Below are positions 1-8,642 of a stretch of DNA of 49,877 bases, in pieces. Position numbers and translations under genes: made by a program. Source of the stretch: Burkholderiaceae bacterium (lineage in GTDB: Bacteria > Pseudomonadota > Gammaproteobacteria > Burkholderiales > Burkholderiaceae); assembly GCA_947447945.1 (NCBI GenBank), contig CANFLR010000011.1:1-49877 (forward strand). Direction: 5' to 3'. The notes beneath the pieces were generated by a model, which was given only the letters and a program-made list of their open reading frames with translations, ran no database searches and was not told where the DNA came from. Position 1 is the stretch's first letter. Each line of letters begins with the position of its first letter.

Positions 1-304
1 CGTTATCTCGTAAATCAATGGGAATGTAATAACTGCTAACGACGAACGTTACGCACTAGCCGCTTAATTGCGGTTGCCCCTGAACTGATTCTCTCTTGGG
101 TCAGGTAGCGCAAGCTACATCAGGGTCATTTACAAGAGATAAGATCATTTCATGTCACGGGGGATGGTTCGAAAATTTAGTGAATCGCCAGCGTGGAACG
201 TGTCAATCCGTGACTAGCCGGCTAAATTAAATGATATGACTAAGTATGTAGAACTTGCTGTGGAGGATTTGCGGACGCGGGTTCGATTCCCGCCGACTCC
301 ACCA
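1..304 (+). ncRNA. ssrA: tmRNA (transfer-messenger RNA), 3' part; 5' end lies outside the window
   Basis: This RNA rescues stalled ribosomes and adds a degradation tag to the unfinished protein. The tag reading frame is visible: it resumes at a GCT codon at 35-37 and encodes ANDERYALAA, ending with TAA at 65-67. The 3' end carries the tRNA-like T-arm (GGTTCGATTCC, about 280-290) and closes with CCA at 302-304. The pseudoknot region lies between tag and T-arm. The 5' half of the tRNA-like domain is missing because the window starts inside the gene. The tag fits a betaproteobacterium, from memory of known tags. Confidence 0.96.
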
Positions 305-315
305 TTATTAGCTGT

Positions 316-360
316 AGCAAAAAACCTCTTATGGCTTCGGGCTTTAAGGGGTTTTTTGCT
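316..360 (+). terminator. Intrinsic terminator after tmRNA, possibly used from both sides
   Basis: A long inverted repeat pairs AGCAAAAAACCTCTTA (316-331) with TAAGGGGTTTTTTGCT (345-360) around a loop of about 13 bases, with a run of T in the descending arm. The single non-Watson-Crick position is a U-G wobble when read on the + strand and a C-A mismatch on the - strand, so it best fits termination of the tmRNA. It may also stop the leftward gene ending at 395. Confidence 0.8.
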
Positions 361-394
361 GCCTTAAAATCAATTTATCTGCGCAGCGCATTGC

Positions 395-1075
395 CTAAAA
401 CTGATAGCCAAGGCCCAGTAAAAATCTCTCACCACTAGGGGCCGTGTTGATAGAAATATTCGCTAAGCGACCAGAGGCATCAGCAGTCCTACCAGAGGTT
501 TGATTGTTGTAGGCTACGTAATCTACTTCACCAAAAAGATAAATTGACTGATAAACAAATTGCTTATAGCCAAGGCCTAATAAATAACCATTGTAGTTAG
601 AACTGGTATTCGAATTATTCACTTGGGTCTGGGTGCCTGCTTTGAAGTAAGCCAAACCTTCTCCAATGATCAGGGCAGGACTGAGAAAAATTCCGTAGTT
701 ATAAAGTGGTTTTACGCCCTGTAAATTAATCGTTTGATTTAACGCTTGCAGTTGCACCTGTTGTGCCTGACCACTGCCAGGCACAATGCTCGCACCAATG
801 CCTAAATAGTAACCAGGAGAGATATTAAAGTTATACCCCACTGCAAGAGCCGAGAGCGTATTGGTGGGCTGACTTGAACTCACACTGGAAGGGACTGCAT
901 TACCATTAATTGTTAAAGCAGAGGTAGTTGATGCACTGATCATTCGATAACCAAAAGCAAGATCTGCAGAGAAGCCATCAAAATGCGACTCACTCTGGGC
1001 CTTCGCTCCAGAAGCGATCCCTAACAATAAAAATACGAGAAAAATAAAAGAGTGATATCGGCGAGTTATATGCAT
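395..1075 (-). CDS. Outer-membrane beta-barrel protein, function unknown
   Basis: A 226-residue exported protein. Residues 1-26 form a signal peptide: a basic start (MHITRRYH), a hydrophobic stretch and a cleavage site after GAKA. The mature part is rich in Gly, Tyr, Ser and Asn with alternating hydrophobic residues, and it ends in LLGLGYQF. A C-terminal Phe after such a strand is the usual signal for BAM-dependent outer-membrane insertion. The size suits an 8-stranded barrel of the opacity/OmpW-like type, but no family-specific motif is visible. It stands alone between two terminators. What it transports or binds cannot be inferred. Confidence 0.8.
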   Translation of the reverse strand: MHITRRYHSFIFLVFLLLGIASGAKAQSESHFDGFSADLAFGYRMISASTTSALTINGNAVPSSVSSSQPTNTLSALAVGYNFNISPGYYLGIGASIVPGSGQAQQVQLQALNQTINLQGVKPLYNYGIFLSPALIIGEGLAYFKAGTQTQVNNSNTSSNYNGYLLGLGYKQFVYQSIYLFGEVDYVAYNNQTSGRTADASGRLANISINTAPSGERFLLGLGYQF

Positions 1076-1196
1076 TTAAAAAATGGCCACCGAGAATGGG
1101 GGGGTTAATGAAATTCAATACCAAAACAGCAATATACCTTACCGTAAAGAGAAATTTCCCCTACGATCGCATGGGTATCTTTAGCCCACCTTAATT

Positions 1197-1230
1197 AAAA
1201 ACCCCCTTAAAGAGTCTTAAGGGAGTTTTT
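1197..1230 (-). terminator. Intrinsic terminator of the leftward methyltransferase operon
   Basis: AAAAACCCCCTTAA (1197-1210) and TTAAGGGAGTTTTT (1217-1230) form a 14-bp stem with a 6-base loop. The odd position is a G-U wobble on the - strand and a mismatch on the + strand, and the - strand transcript ends in GGGGGUUUUU. It therefore fits termination of the leftward operon whose last gene ends at 1359. I see no convincing gene in the rest of 1076-1358. It should contain the promoter of the outer-membrane protein gene, but no clear -35/-10 pair stands out. Confidence 0.75.
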
Positions 1231-1358
1231 CGCTAAAGACAGGCGTCATTGCAGATGAATCACCCAATCGATAAAGTCATTCACCAGGAATTACTGGCAA
1301 CAACAAATAAGGCTTCAGGTCAATTGATAAAGGGTATATTAATCAGCTACTTAGATAG

Positions 1359-2525
1359 CTATTCTGAGAATTTGACAGCCAATCGCCAAAGCGAGGTGAT
1401 CTCAGCGGATCTGGCCGCATGCAAGGCATCGGTCTGATCAAATACTTTCTTATGCCCAGGCTTGGCATCTTCCCGCCCAACTACATACAGACCCGCCTCT
1501 TCAATCCAAGCTAACAAGGTCTGTCTGGTTCGTAAACCAAGGTGCTCAGCCAAATCCGAAAGAATTAACCAGCCCTCACCTTTTGGTAATAAATGCTCTT
1601 TTAAGCCCGCTAGAAAACCTTTGAGCATGCGACTCTCAGGGTCGTATATAGCGTGCTCTAGAGATGAACTGGGCCGCGCAGGCAGCCAAGGTGGATTACA
1701 CACAATCAAAGCAGCTTTTCCTGCTGGAAATAAATCAGTCTTCTCAATTTGCACCTGAGAACTTAAGCCCAATCGCTCAATATTGTCTTGGGCGCAAACA
1801 ATCGCACGTACATCGACATCGGTAGCAACAATCTTTTGAATATCGCGCATCGCCAAAACAACCGATAGTGCGCCAGTGCCAGTACCAATATCAAATGCAG
1901 TCGAGTTCGCTTGGATGGACTTTGGCCAAGCAGCATTGCAAACCAATTGAATATATTCGCCGCGAATAGGGGAGAAAACACCGTAATGCGGGTGAACACA
2001 AATAGCGTCTTCACCTCTAGCTAAAATAGGCACGCCATTTTTACGCCACTCGTGAGCGCTAATCACCCCGAGTAATTCGCGAAGCGAAATAACATAAGCA
2101 TCCGTTTGAACTCCATAGGCCTCGAGACACGCCTCGCGAACATCAGGCGCTCTTCTTAATGAAATGCTGTGATCCGCATTCATTTGGATTAATAACATCC
2201 CCAAAATACGTGCGCGTTGGGATTGAGAGAGACGATAGAGATTAAAAGTATCTAAAGGGCTCTTCTGCTTTTCTTTCTCAAGCCGATCGGCTCTGGTGGA
2301 TTTCTTAGGGGGTTTATCCACCCTCCTTACTAAAGCTTGTAGAAGTTGGCGGGCATTCTGAAAATCTCCCCGCCACAACATCGCTGTACCTTCACACGCC
2401 AAGCGATAAGCACTATCGGCAGTCAAAGTATCGTTTGCAAGGACTACTTTTTTGTGGGCTTGAATACCGTTTTCAGAACGCCAACGGGATTCATGAATTT
2501 CACCACTCTCATCCCAAAGAATCAT
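1359..2525 (-). CDS. Class I SAM-dependent methyltransferase (small-MTase type, NPPW motif)
   Basis: A 388-residue cytosolic protein with two parts. Residues 1-200 match no domain I can name. The C-terminal half is a Rossmann methyltransferase: SAM-binding FDIGTGTGAL at 211-220, an acidic residue after the second strand (ATDVD, about 234-238), and NPPW at 277-280. NPPY/NPPW is typical of N-methyltransferases acting on planar amides or bases, such as the PrmC, RsmC and RlmG types. The acceptor is unknown. The ATG overlaps the pirin stop in an ATGA, implying translational coupling. It is the last gene of a four-gene leftward operon and is followed by a terminator at 1197-1230. Confidence 0.85.
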   Translation of the reverse strand: MILWDESGEIHESRWRSENGIQAHKKVVLANDTLTADSAYRLACEGTAMLWRGDFQNARQLLQALVRRVDKPPKKSTRADRLEKEKQKSPLDTFNLYRLSQSQRARILGMLLIQMNADHSISLRRAPDVREACLEAYGVQTDAYVISLRELLGVISAHEWRKNGVPILARGEDAICVHPHYGVFSPIRGEYIQLVCNAAWPKSIQANSTAFDIGTGTGALSVVLAMRDIQKIVATDVDVRAIVCAQDNIERLGLSSQVQIEKTDLFPAGKAALIVCNPPWLPARPSSSLEHAIYDPESRMLKGFLAGLKEHLLPKGEGWLILSDLAEHLGLRTRQTLLAWIEEAGLYVVGREDAKPGHKKVFDQTDALHAARSAEITSLWRLAVKFSE

Positions 2526-3379
2526 TGGGCGATCACAAAACGGTTATTTTGATAATCATCGATTGCTTGTTCAATCTCAGCACGGGTATTCATCACGAAC
2601 GGTCCATACTGAACAATAGGCTCACCCAAAGGCAGTGCAGCCAACATAATCCATTGCGCGCCCTCTGAACTCGCCTTTACTTTGAGTCGATCACCCCTTC
2701 CCAGCACTACGGCAGCCTGACGCGGCACGCCCTTCAAGGGATCGCCGACTTCTAGGGCGCCTTCGTACACATACAAAAATGCATTATGGGCCTCTGGTAT
2801 TGCATGCTCAAACTGGGCATCAGCAGGCAAATGCACATCTAAAAATAATGGTTGGGTTGTAATTTCTCCAACCGGTCCTGCTACTATTTTTTTGGAGTCG
2901 CTATAAGTTCCGGCGATAACCTTGAGACTGCCGCCATTTGCTAAATGCACAGTGGGAATATCCTCAACTTGAATATCTTGATAAGCAGGCGCCTTCATTT
3001 TTTCGCTTGCCGGCAAATTAATCCAGAGCTGAAAGCCCCGCATTGCGCCACTCACCTGCTGAGGCATTTCTGAGTGAATAATGCCGCGCCCTGCAGTCAT
3101 CCACTGCACACCACCCGTCTTTAGGTGACCTTGATTGCCTAAGTGATCCTCATGCAGCATATGGCCTTCAAGCATATAAGTGACGGTTTCAAATCCACGA
3201 TGTGGATGAGCTGGAAAGCCAGCAACATAATCATTAGGGTCGTTTGATGAGAACTCATCCAACATTAAAAATGGATCTAGTCGGGCCTGCTGTTGACCGC
3301 CAAGGCTACGGCGCAACTTCACACCTGCGCCATCAGAAGTGGCGACACCTGGAATGACAGCCTGCACGTTACGAATCAT
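2522..3379 (-). CDS. Pirin family protein (cupin, possible quercetinase)
   Basis: A 285-residue bicupin. The four metal ligands known from pirins are in place: His58 and His60 in HPHRGFETVTY, and His102 and Glu104 in GRGIIHSEMP. The N-terminal DPFLMLDEF motif (residues 35-43) is also conserved. Pirins bind one Fe(II); some open the flavonol ring with O2 and others act as redox-sensing regulators. It follows a carboxymuconolactone decarboxylase-like gene by 20 bases and is coupled by ATGA to the methyltransferase. Association with a decarboxylase-like protein and a solute-binding protein makes a catabolic role on an aromatic compound possible but unproven. Confidence 0.92.
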   Translation of the reverse strand: MIRNVQAVIPGVATSDGAGVKLRRSLGGQQQARLDPFLMLDEFSSNDPNDYVAGFPAHPHRGFETVTYMLEGHMLHEDHLGNQGHLKTGGVQWMTAGRGIIHSEMPQQVSGAMRGFQLWINLPASEKMKAPAYQDIQVEDIPTVHLANGGSLKVIAGTYSDSKKIVAGPVGEITTQPLFLDVHLPADAQFEHAIPEAHNAFLYVYEGALEVGDPLKGVPRQAAVVLGRGDRLKVKASSEGAQWIMLAALPLGEPIVQYGPFVMNTRAEIEQAIDDYQNNRFVIAQ

Positions 3380-3399
3380 GAGATGCCAAATAAGCCTTT

Positions 3400-3951
3400 T
3401 TAAGCAGGCGGATGATCTTCTGGATTGACATCCAAAGCGATCAAAAAGCGTGAAACCATGTTGTAAGCAGCAATGACCGTAACGAGCTCAACTGTGTTTG
3501 TATTGCCCAGAGCGGCCTGAAGGCGCTTCATCAGTGCGGGCTCAACTTGAATATTGCGCGTCATCTGGAAGGTTAAGTCAGCTGCATCTCTTTCAACCGG
3601 ACTAAAGATCTCATGCGGAAAATGAGCTTGACCGATGAGTCGCAAAGCATCAACTTGTGCTTGTGTGCCCCCAGCCTTCTTAAAAGGTGGCGCATGATGA
3701 AAGAACTCATACTCCGCCCCATTCAAAACGGCAACCCCACACATAGCGAGTTCGCGTAACTTAGGATCTAAAGAGAGATGATTGCGAACCCCGCCGATAA
3801 AATGGTTCCAACCTTCGGCAATAGGCACACTATGCAAAAGCATGCGATCTAAATTAATAAACTGACCACCACGCCTCTGACGAATTGCAGCCACTAAATC
3901 AGCAGGTTCAGCCAAATCCATTGGCTGGTAGGGAATTAAACGTTCACTCAT
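3400..3951 (-). CDS. Carboxymuconolactone decarboxylase / AhpD-like family protein
   Basis: A 183-residue all-alpha protein of the CMD superfamily. The core signature ELAMCGVAVLNGAEYEFFHH shows the usual Glu, Cys and His positions. The full CxxC of AhpD is absent, so peroxidase-type disulfide chemistry is less likely than a decarboxylase or lactonase-type role. I chose the ATG at 3951 (MSERLIPYQ), preceded by AAAGAG, because the longer in-frame start at 4017 would run into the upstream gene ending at 3986. It lies 34 bases after the Bug gene and 20 bases before the pirin gene, in one leftward operon. The substrate is unknown. Confidence 0.85.
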   Translation of the reverse strand: MSERLIPYQPMDLAEPADLVAAIRQRRGGQFINLDRMLLHSVPIAEGWNHFIGGVRNHLSLDPKLRELAMCGVAVLNGAEYEFFHHAPPFKKAGGTQAQVDALRLIGQAHFPHEIFSPVERDAADLTFQMTRNIQVEPALMKRLQAALGNTNTVELVTVIAAYNMVSRFLIALDVNPEDHPPA

Positions 3952-3985
3952 TAATACTCTTTCAATCCTAAGGCGCCCTAATTCT

Positions 3986-4987
3986 TTATTGCGCCGTTTC
4001 TTTAATATTGTTCTCAATCACAAACTTGCCCCAGATCGCAATTTGTTTGCCAATGAAATCGCCGGTTGCTTCAGGGCCAGCGGCGATGACATCAATACCT
4101 TGAGCCTTGAATTTATCGGCTACAGCTGGTGTTTTGAGAGATTTAATGACAGCCTGATTCATTGCATTCACAATCGCAGGCGGTGTTTTACCGGGCGCTA
4201 AAATTGCCCACCATGAGGGCGCATTAAACCCTGGGAAACCACTTTCCGCGATCGTTGGCACATTCGGAAGCCCTGGTGAGCGCTTCGTAGTGGTGATAAC
4301 CAATGGAACAACGCCTCCACTATCAATTTGAGGCTTCACAAGAAACTCTGAGCCAACCGCCAATTCCACTTGACCCCCTAAAATATCCTGCATTAAAGGG
4401 CCGCCGCCACGATAAGGGATATGGTTCCAATCAAAACCAGCCTGCTTCGCCAGGCGAGCCATCGCAAGATGTCCCAAGCTGCCAATACCAATCGAGCCAT
4501 AACTGAACTGTTTGCCGGCTTTAGATTGTTCCACCAATTGCTTGAAGCTTGTGATCCCAGATTTTTTACTGGCGACCAACACCATTGGCGAGCTACCAAT
4601 TAAGGTAACCGGCGCAATCTCTTTAATCGTGTCATAGGGAAGCTTGTCTTTCAGGCTTGGGTTAACTCCATGGGTATCAAAGACCACCGCAAAGGTGTAG
4701 CCATCCGCATCGGCTCTTGCCATAGCGGCCGTACCAATCACACCAGAAGCGCCACCGACGTTTTCGACAATCACGTTTTGCTTAAGCTGGGCCTGAAGTG
4801 CTGGAGCCAAAATACGGGCAACCTGGTCCACGGATCCTCCGGGCGGGAAAACGGCAATCAGGCGAATCGGCTTTTGGGTAGGCCAAGAACCAACTCCAGC
4901 AGTTTGGGCACTGGAAAATCCAATCAAACCAAAGAGTAAAAAGGTAAAAATTAGGGCTTTTTCAGCGATTTTTGAGCAAAACTGCAT
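3986..4987 (-). CDS. Bug/TctC-family periplasmic solute-binding protein
   Basis: A 333-residue exported binding protein, first gene of the leftward operon that continues with the CMD-like, pirin and methyltransferase genes. The signal peptide covers about residues 1-27 (cleavage near SSAQ). The mature part starts with the family's first strand (PIRLIAVFPPGG) followed by SVDQVAR, whose Asp normally contacts a carboxylate of the ligand. GYTF, the PYD strand and the APGKTPPAIV hinge segment are all in family order. A strong ribosome site (GGAGGAG, seven bases before ATG) fixes the start. In this family such proteins bind small organic acids or amides. Co-transcription with ring-cleavage-type enzymes suggests an aromatic-derived acid, which is inference. 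Confidence 0.93.
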   Translation of the reverse strand: MQFCSKIAEKALIFTFLLFGLIGFSSAQTAGVGSWPTQKPIRLIAVFPPGGSVDQVARILAPALQAQLKQNVIVENVGGASGVIGTAAMARADADGYTFAVVFDTHGVNPSLKDKLPYDTIKEIAPVTLIGSSPMVLVASKKSGITSFKQLVEQSKAGKQFSYGSIGIGSLGHLAMARLAKQAGFDWNHIPYRGGGPLMQDILGGQVELAVGSEFLVKPQIDSGGVVPLVITTTKRSPGLPNVPTIAESGFPGFNAPSWWAILAPGKTPPAIVNAMNQAVIKSLKTPAVADKFKAQGIDVIAAGPEATGDFIGKQIAIWGKFVIENNIKETAQ

Positions 4988-5076
4988 GGGGTTTCTCCTC
5001 CGAGTAAGGCAATAAGGTTACCACCCCTTTGGGGCCGATGTTTGATAATAGGACCCATAGCCATCAGAAATCCATC

Positions 5077-5850
5077 ATGAAGCCCATTTTAAATATTGCC
5101 GCGTATTTATTTGTCAGTCTCGACGACTTAGCGCAGTTACGCATAAAGATGCTGGACCAGTGCAATGCGCTCGAACTCAAAGGCACTATTTTGCTCACGG
5201 GCGAGGGAATTAATCTGTTCTTGGCTGGTAAAGAAAATCAATTGCGCAGTTTTTTAGAGTGGCTTCGTTCAGACCCTCGCTTCAAAACGATTGAGGCGAA
5301 AGAAAGTTGGTCTGAAGATCAGCCCTTCAAAAAAATGCTGATTAAACTCAAGAATGAAATTATTCGCATGAATCATCCAACGATTCGCCCTGAAACAGGT
5401 CGCGCTCATTTTATTACCCCCAAAAAATTACGGGAATGGCTTGATCGTGGCACGGATGATTTGGGGCGCCCTGTCGTGATGATTGATACTCGCAATGCTT
5501 TTGAAGTTGATTACGGCACCTTTGAGAATGCCCTGCACTTCAACATTCAAAAATTCACTGAGTTTCCTGACGCGATCAAAGCGCATAAAGATGAGCTTGC
5601 CGATAAAACATTGGTTAGCTTTTGCACTGGTGGCATTCGTTGCGAGAAGTCTGGTTTGTATATGCGTGAAATCGGTATGTCGCATAGTTACCAATTAGAG
5701 GGCGGGATCTTGAAGTACTTTGAGGAGGTGGGCTCGGCACACTACAAAGGCAACTGCTTTGTCTTTGATGAACGCGAAGCCTTAGAGCCCAACCTAGACT
5801 CCATCCCCCTTGAGCAATCCATCCGAAAAAATAATGTCCAAACCAGTTAA
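5077..5850 (+). CDS. trhO: Rhodanese-domain tRNA uridine(34) hydroxylase
   Basis: A 257-residue cytosolic protein of the YceA/UPF0176 family. TrhO hydroxylates uridine 34 of certain tRNAs using O2, giving 5-hydroxyuridine, the precursor of wobble modifications. An N-terminal ferredoxin-like domain (LTGEGINLFLAG, about 40-51) is followed by a rhodanese domain with the loop SFCTGGIRCEKS; the first Cys is about residue 183 and the second about 189. The second is the family's characteristic extra Cys. I start at MKPILNIAAY because family members begin there; an in-frame ATG at 5029 would add 16 unrelated residues. It heads a rightward gene group, though the following transport genes are probably unrelated in function. 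Confidence 0.93.
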   Translation: MKPILNIAAYLFVSLDDLAQLRIKMLDQCNALELKGTILLTGEGINLFLAGKENQLRSFLEWLRSDPRFKTIEAKESWSEDQPFKKMLIKLKNEIIRMNHPTIRPETGRAHFITPKKLREWLDRGTDDLGRPVVMIDTRNAFEVDYGTFENALHFNIQKFTEFPDAIKAHKDELADKTLVSFCTGGIRCEKSGLYMREIGMSHSYQLEGGILKYFEEVGSAHYKGNCFVFDEREALEPNLDSIPLEQSIRKNNVQTS

Positions 5851-5905
5851 TCTATTTCCATTCAAAATCACAGATCATCAACATAGAACCTCGAGGAAGA
5901 TATCC

Positions 5906-6880
5906 ATGAACAACGCCAAAAACACACTACTTGTGATTGCCCTGTGTATCGCTACTGTATTTTCTGGTTTAGCCCAAGCACAAACATATCCAAGCAAAAC
6001 AATCACGCTTGTGGTTCCTACCGCGCCAGGAGGTGCAAATGATGCGATGGCACGGATTATCGGACAAGGCCTTAGTCAAAAAATGGGGCAAGCAGTCATT
6101 GTGGAAAATAAACCAGGGGCAAATGGTGCTATTGCTACTGAGTTTGTTGCTCATGCAGCACCCGATGGTTACACCATTCTCTTTGGCTACATTGCTACTC
6201 ATGGTATCAATCCTGCACTACAAAAACTCAAATACGACCCAGTGACAGACTTTGAGCCGATTGGTATGGTCGCCATTTCTCCGACTCTGTTGGTTGCCAC
6301 AGACAGCCTCCCCGTAAGTAACGCAAAAGAATTAGTAGCATTACTCAAAGCAAAACCCGACAGCATCAGCTACGCATCTGCCGGCAAGGGAACTGCTCCG
6401 CATTTATCAGCCGAGCTATTCAAAATTAATACTGGTACTCAAATGCTGCATGTTCCTTATAAGGGGTCAGCTCCAGCAATCGTAGACACTATTGGCGGCA
6501 CTACTCAAGTCATGTTTCCCAGCTTATTTAGCGCCTATCCTCAAGTTGTCGGTGGAAAGTTAAAGGCCCTTGGAATTGCTAGCGACAAACGCTCTAAAGT
6601 TCTGCCCAATGTTCCTACACTTAAGGAACAGGGCATTCCGAATATGAATGTCACTCAATGGTATGCCTTGTTTGCTCCTGCAAAAACGCCGAGTGCAATT
6701 ATTACTCGCCTTAATAAGGAGCTCAACTTAACCTTGAATGAAAAAAGTAACGAGAAAAAGATTGAAGATCAAGGTGCTGAAGTCGAGACTGGCACTCCTG
6801 AGCAACTAAAGGATTTGGTAAAAAAAGAGGTAGTCCGCTGGAAGAAAGTGGTTGATAGCGCGCAAATTACAGCAGATTAA
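5906..6880 (+). CDS. Bug/TctC-family periplasmic solute-binding protein
   Basis: A 324-residue binding protein with a clear signal peptide (cleavage after AQA at about residue 24) and a mature N-terminus QTYPSKTITLVVP. The ligand-loop segment PGGANDAMARI carries the conserved Asp. The start at 5906 is chosen for its strong site GAGGAAGA at 5893-5900; a longer frame from 5810 would overlap trhO and lacks a signal-peptide start. It lies 55 bases after trhO and 4 bases before the ModA-like gene, so it is almost certainly co-transcribed with the latter. It is an unusual partner for that protein, which belongs to a different binding-protein family. Confidence 0.93.
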   Translation: MNNAKNTLLVIALCIATVFSGLAQAQTYPSKTITLVVPTAPGGANDAMARIIGQGLSQKMGQAVIVENKPGANGAIATEFVAHAAPDGYTILFGYIATHGINPALQKLKYDPVTDFEPIGMVAISPTLLVATDSLPVSNAKELVALLKAKPDSISYASAGKGTAPHLSAELFKINTGTQMLHVPYKGSAPAIVDTIGGTTQVMFPSLFSAYPQVVGGKLKALGIASDKRSKVLPNVPTLKEQGIPNMNVTQWYALFAPAKTPSAIITRLNKELNLTLNEKSNEKKIEDQGAEVETGTPEQLKDLVKKEVVRWKKVVDSAQITAD

Positions 6881-6884
6881 GTAG

Positions 6885-7640
6885 ATGAATATCTCCACCA
6901 CACCACCGATATCCGAACCCTTGCGCGTCATTACATCAGGGGCTTTTGCAGCGGCTCTCAAGGAACTTATTCCACTGTATGAAGAACAATACCACCGTAA
7001 AGTCGAATTAGCCTTTGGCTCCTCAATTGGTGCGGCTCATGACTCCATCCCCACAAGACTGAGCCAAGGCGAACAGTTTGATGTGTTTATTTTAGCCAGA
7101 TCCGCTCTAGATGATTTTGCAGAGCAAGGGAAAATTCAGAGCGATACCAAAATCAATTTAGTCGCATCTCAAATTGCTGCAGCAGTCCGTCAAGGTGATC
7201 CAGTGCCCGACATCAGCACGCTGGCAGGCTTAAAAAACACCTTACTCACGATTGGAAGAATTGCCTATTCTGCAAGTGCTAGTGGCACCTACCTCTCTAC
7301 CGAACTATTTCCCCAGCTTGGAATCGCTGATGAAATGGCCGTTAAGGCAAAAAAAATATTTAGCGAGCGGGTTGGGACTATCTTAGTTAGAAATGAAGCA
7401 GATCTTGGCTTTCAGCAAATGAGTGAATTACTCCCAATCCCTGGAATCACGATCTTGGAAGATTTGCCGCCAGAAGCTCAAAGAGCTTTTTTCTTCTCAG
7501 CGGGCATTGGCAGTCAAACAAACAAAATTCAGCAAGCGCGGCATTTAATTGAATTTTTAGCATCCGCTGAAGTTGCCCCAAACATTGAAAAAACAGGATT
7601 AAAACCAGTTTTAGCAAAAGCACCTTGGCTTTCTACATAA
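6885..7640 (+). CDS. ModA-like (SBP_bac_11) binding protein without a signal peptide
   Basis: A 251-residue type II binding-protein fold. Family marks include VITSGAFAAALKEL near the N-terminus (residues 15-28), GSSIGAA (45-51), GEQFDVFIL and the later SASASGTYLS loop, matching ModA-type molybdate or sulfate binders. No signal peptide exists: the protein begins MNISTTPPISEPLRV and moves straight into the first strand, and the stop of the preceding gene is only 4 bases away, so no upstream extension is possible. It should therefore stay in the cytosol. No modB or modC is nearby. It sits between two Bug genes. It could be a cytosolic ligand sensor or an enzyme-like derivative; transport of molybdate is unlikely here. 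Confidence 0.82.
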   Translation: MNISTTPPISEPLRVITSGAFAAALKELIPLYEEQYHRKVELAFGSSIGAAHDSIPTRLSQGEQFDVFILARSALDDFAEQGKIQSDTKINLVASQIAAAVRQGDPVPDISTLAGLKNTLLTIGRIAYSASASGTYLSTELFPQLGIADEMAVKAKKIFSERVGTILVRNEADLGFQQMSELLPIPGITILEDLPPEAQRAFFFSAGIGSQTNKIQQARHLIEFLASAEVAPNIEKTGLKPVLAKAPWLST

Positions 7641-7661
7641 ACTACGCATTGGAATATACAG

Positions 7662-8630
7662 ATGTCTACTAATCTATTGAAGCATGTTCTTTTAGCTGCA
7701 CTGTGCCTTTTTTCCTTTGCCCTGCAGGCGCAAACCTACCCATCACAAACCATCAAAATAGTAGTGGGATTTTCACCTGGAGGGGTCCCTGATATCGCCG
7801 CACGCATCCTCGGTCAGCAGATGACTGAACGTTGGCAACAAGCTGTCTTAGTAGAAAATAAATTGGGTGCTGGCAGCAATATTGCCGCCCAAGCTGTTGC
7901 TTCTGCAACGCCAGATGGCTATACCTTGCTATCGATTTCTTCTGCCTTTGCAATTTCACCAGCCATTTACACATCTCTTCCTTTTGATCCATTAAAGGAT
8001 TTTGCTGGGGTATCACTCACAGCAACTGGTCCTGCTTTTTTACTAGTTTCACCAAATTTGAATGTCAATAATATGAAAGAGCTCATTGACTACGCTATGA
8101 AGAACCCTGGCAAAGTGACTTACAGTTCGGCTGGCGTAGGAAGTGGATCCCACTTCGCTGCAGAGCTCATCCAAGCCAAAGCGGGCGTAAGCTTATTGCA
8201 TATTCCCACCAAAGGTATTCCTGATGCCATCACAGAAGTTATGTCAGGGCGGGTAGATTTTTTTATCAGCCCCTATGCCAGTGCAATCAATCTAGTTCGA
8301 GCTGGCAAGGTTCGAGCGATTGCGGTGACAAGCACCAAGCGCGTTAAAGACTTTCCAGCGCTGCCCACCGTTTCTGAATCTGGCATCCCAGGGTACAAAT
8401 GGGAATTTTGGTATGGCTTGCTAGCACCTAGTAAAACCCCCAAACCCATTCTTCAAAAGATCTCTGCTGAAGTAAAACGGATTCTGGAATTACCCAGCGT
8501 GAAAGAGCGTTTTGATGAATTAGGCACTACTGCAGTCTCGAGCACTCCAGAACAATTGGATCACTTAATTGCCACAGAAATTGTGGCCTTTGCAAAACTA
8601 GCAAAAGCCTCTGGTATCAAACCAGAATAA
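7662..8630 (+). CDS. Bug/TctC-family periplasmic solute-binding protein
   Basis: A 322-residue protein. The signal peptide ends with ALQA and the mature part starts QTYPSQTIKIVVGFSPGG, with Asp in the following PDIAARI. LPFDPLKDF and the late APSKTPKPIL segment match the family. It follows the ModA-like gene by 21 bases and precedes the alpha/beta hydrolase by 12, so it is in the same operon. Its sequence differs clearly from the Bug protein two genes upstream, so the pair is not a recent duplication. The hydrolase next to it suggests the ligand may be an ester, a lactone or an acid derived from one. Confidence 0.93.
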   Translation: MSTNLLKHVLLAALCLFSFALQAQTYPSQTIKIVVGFSPGGVPDIAARILGQQMTERWQQAVLVENKLGAGSNIAAQAVASATPDGYTLLSISSAFAISPAIYTSLPFDPLKDFAGVSLTATGPAFLLVSPNLNVNNMKELIDYAMKNPGKVTYSSAGVGSGSHFAAELIQAKAGVSLLHIPTKGIPDAITEVMSGRVDFFISPYASAINLVRAGKVRAIAVTSTKRVKDFPALPTVSESGIPGYKWEFWYGLLAPSKTPKPILQKISAEVKRILELPSVKERFDELGTTAVSSTPEQLDHLIATEIVAFAKLAKASGIKPE

Positions 8631-8642
8631 TCGGTCATCAAC

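Noticed and set aside
1108..1194. 28-codon + strand frame between the outer-membrane gene and the terminator
   Set aside because: Very short, only a G-run in front of the ATG and no sign of conservation can be judged; probably chance.
1249..1437. 62-codon + strand frame (TTG or ATG 1255 start) downstream of the terminator
   Set aside because: Its last 79 bases run antisense through the end of the methyltransferase gene, the ribosome site is weak and the protein resembles nothing I know.
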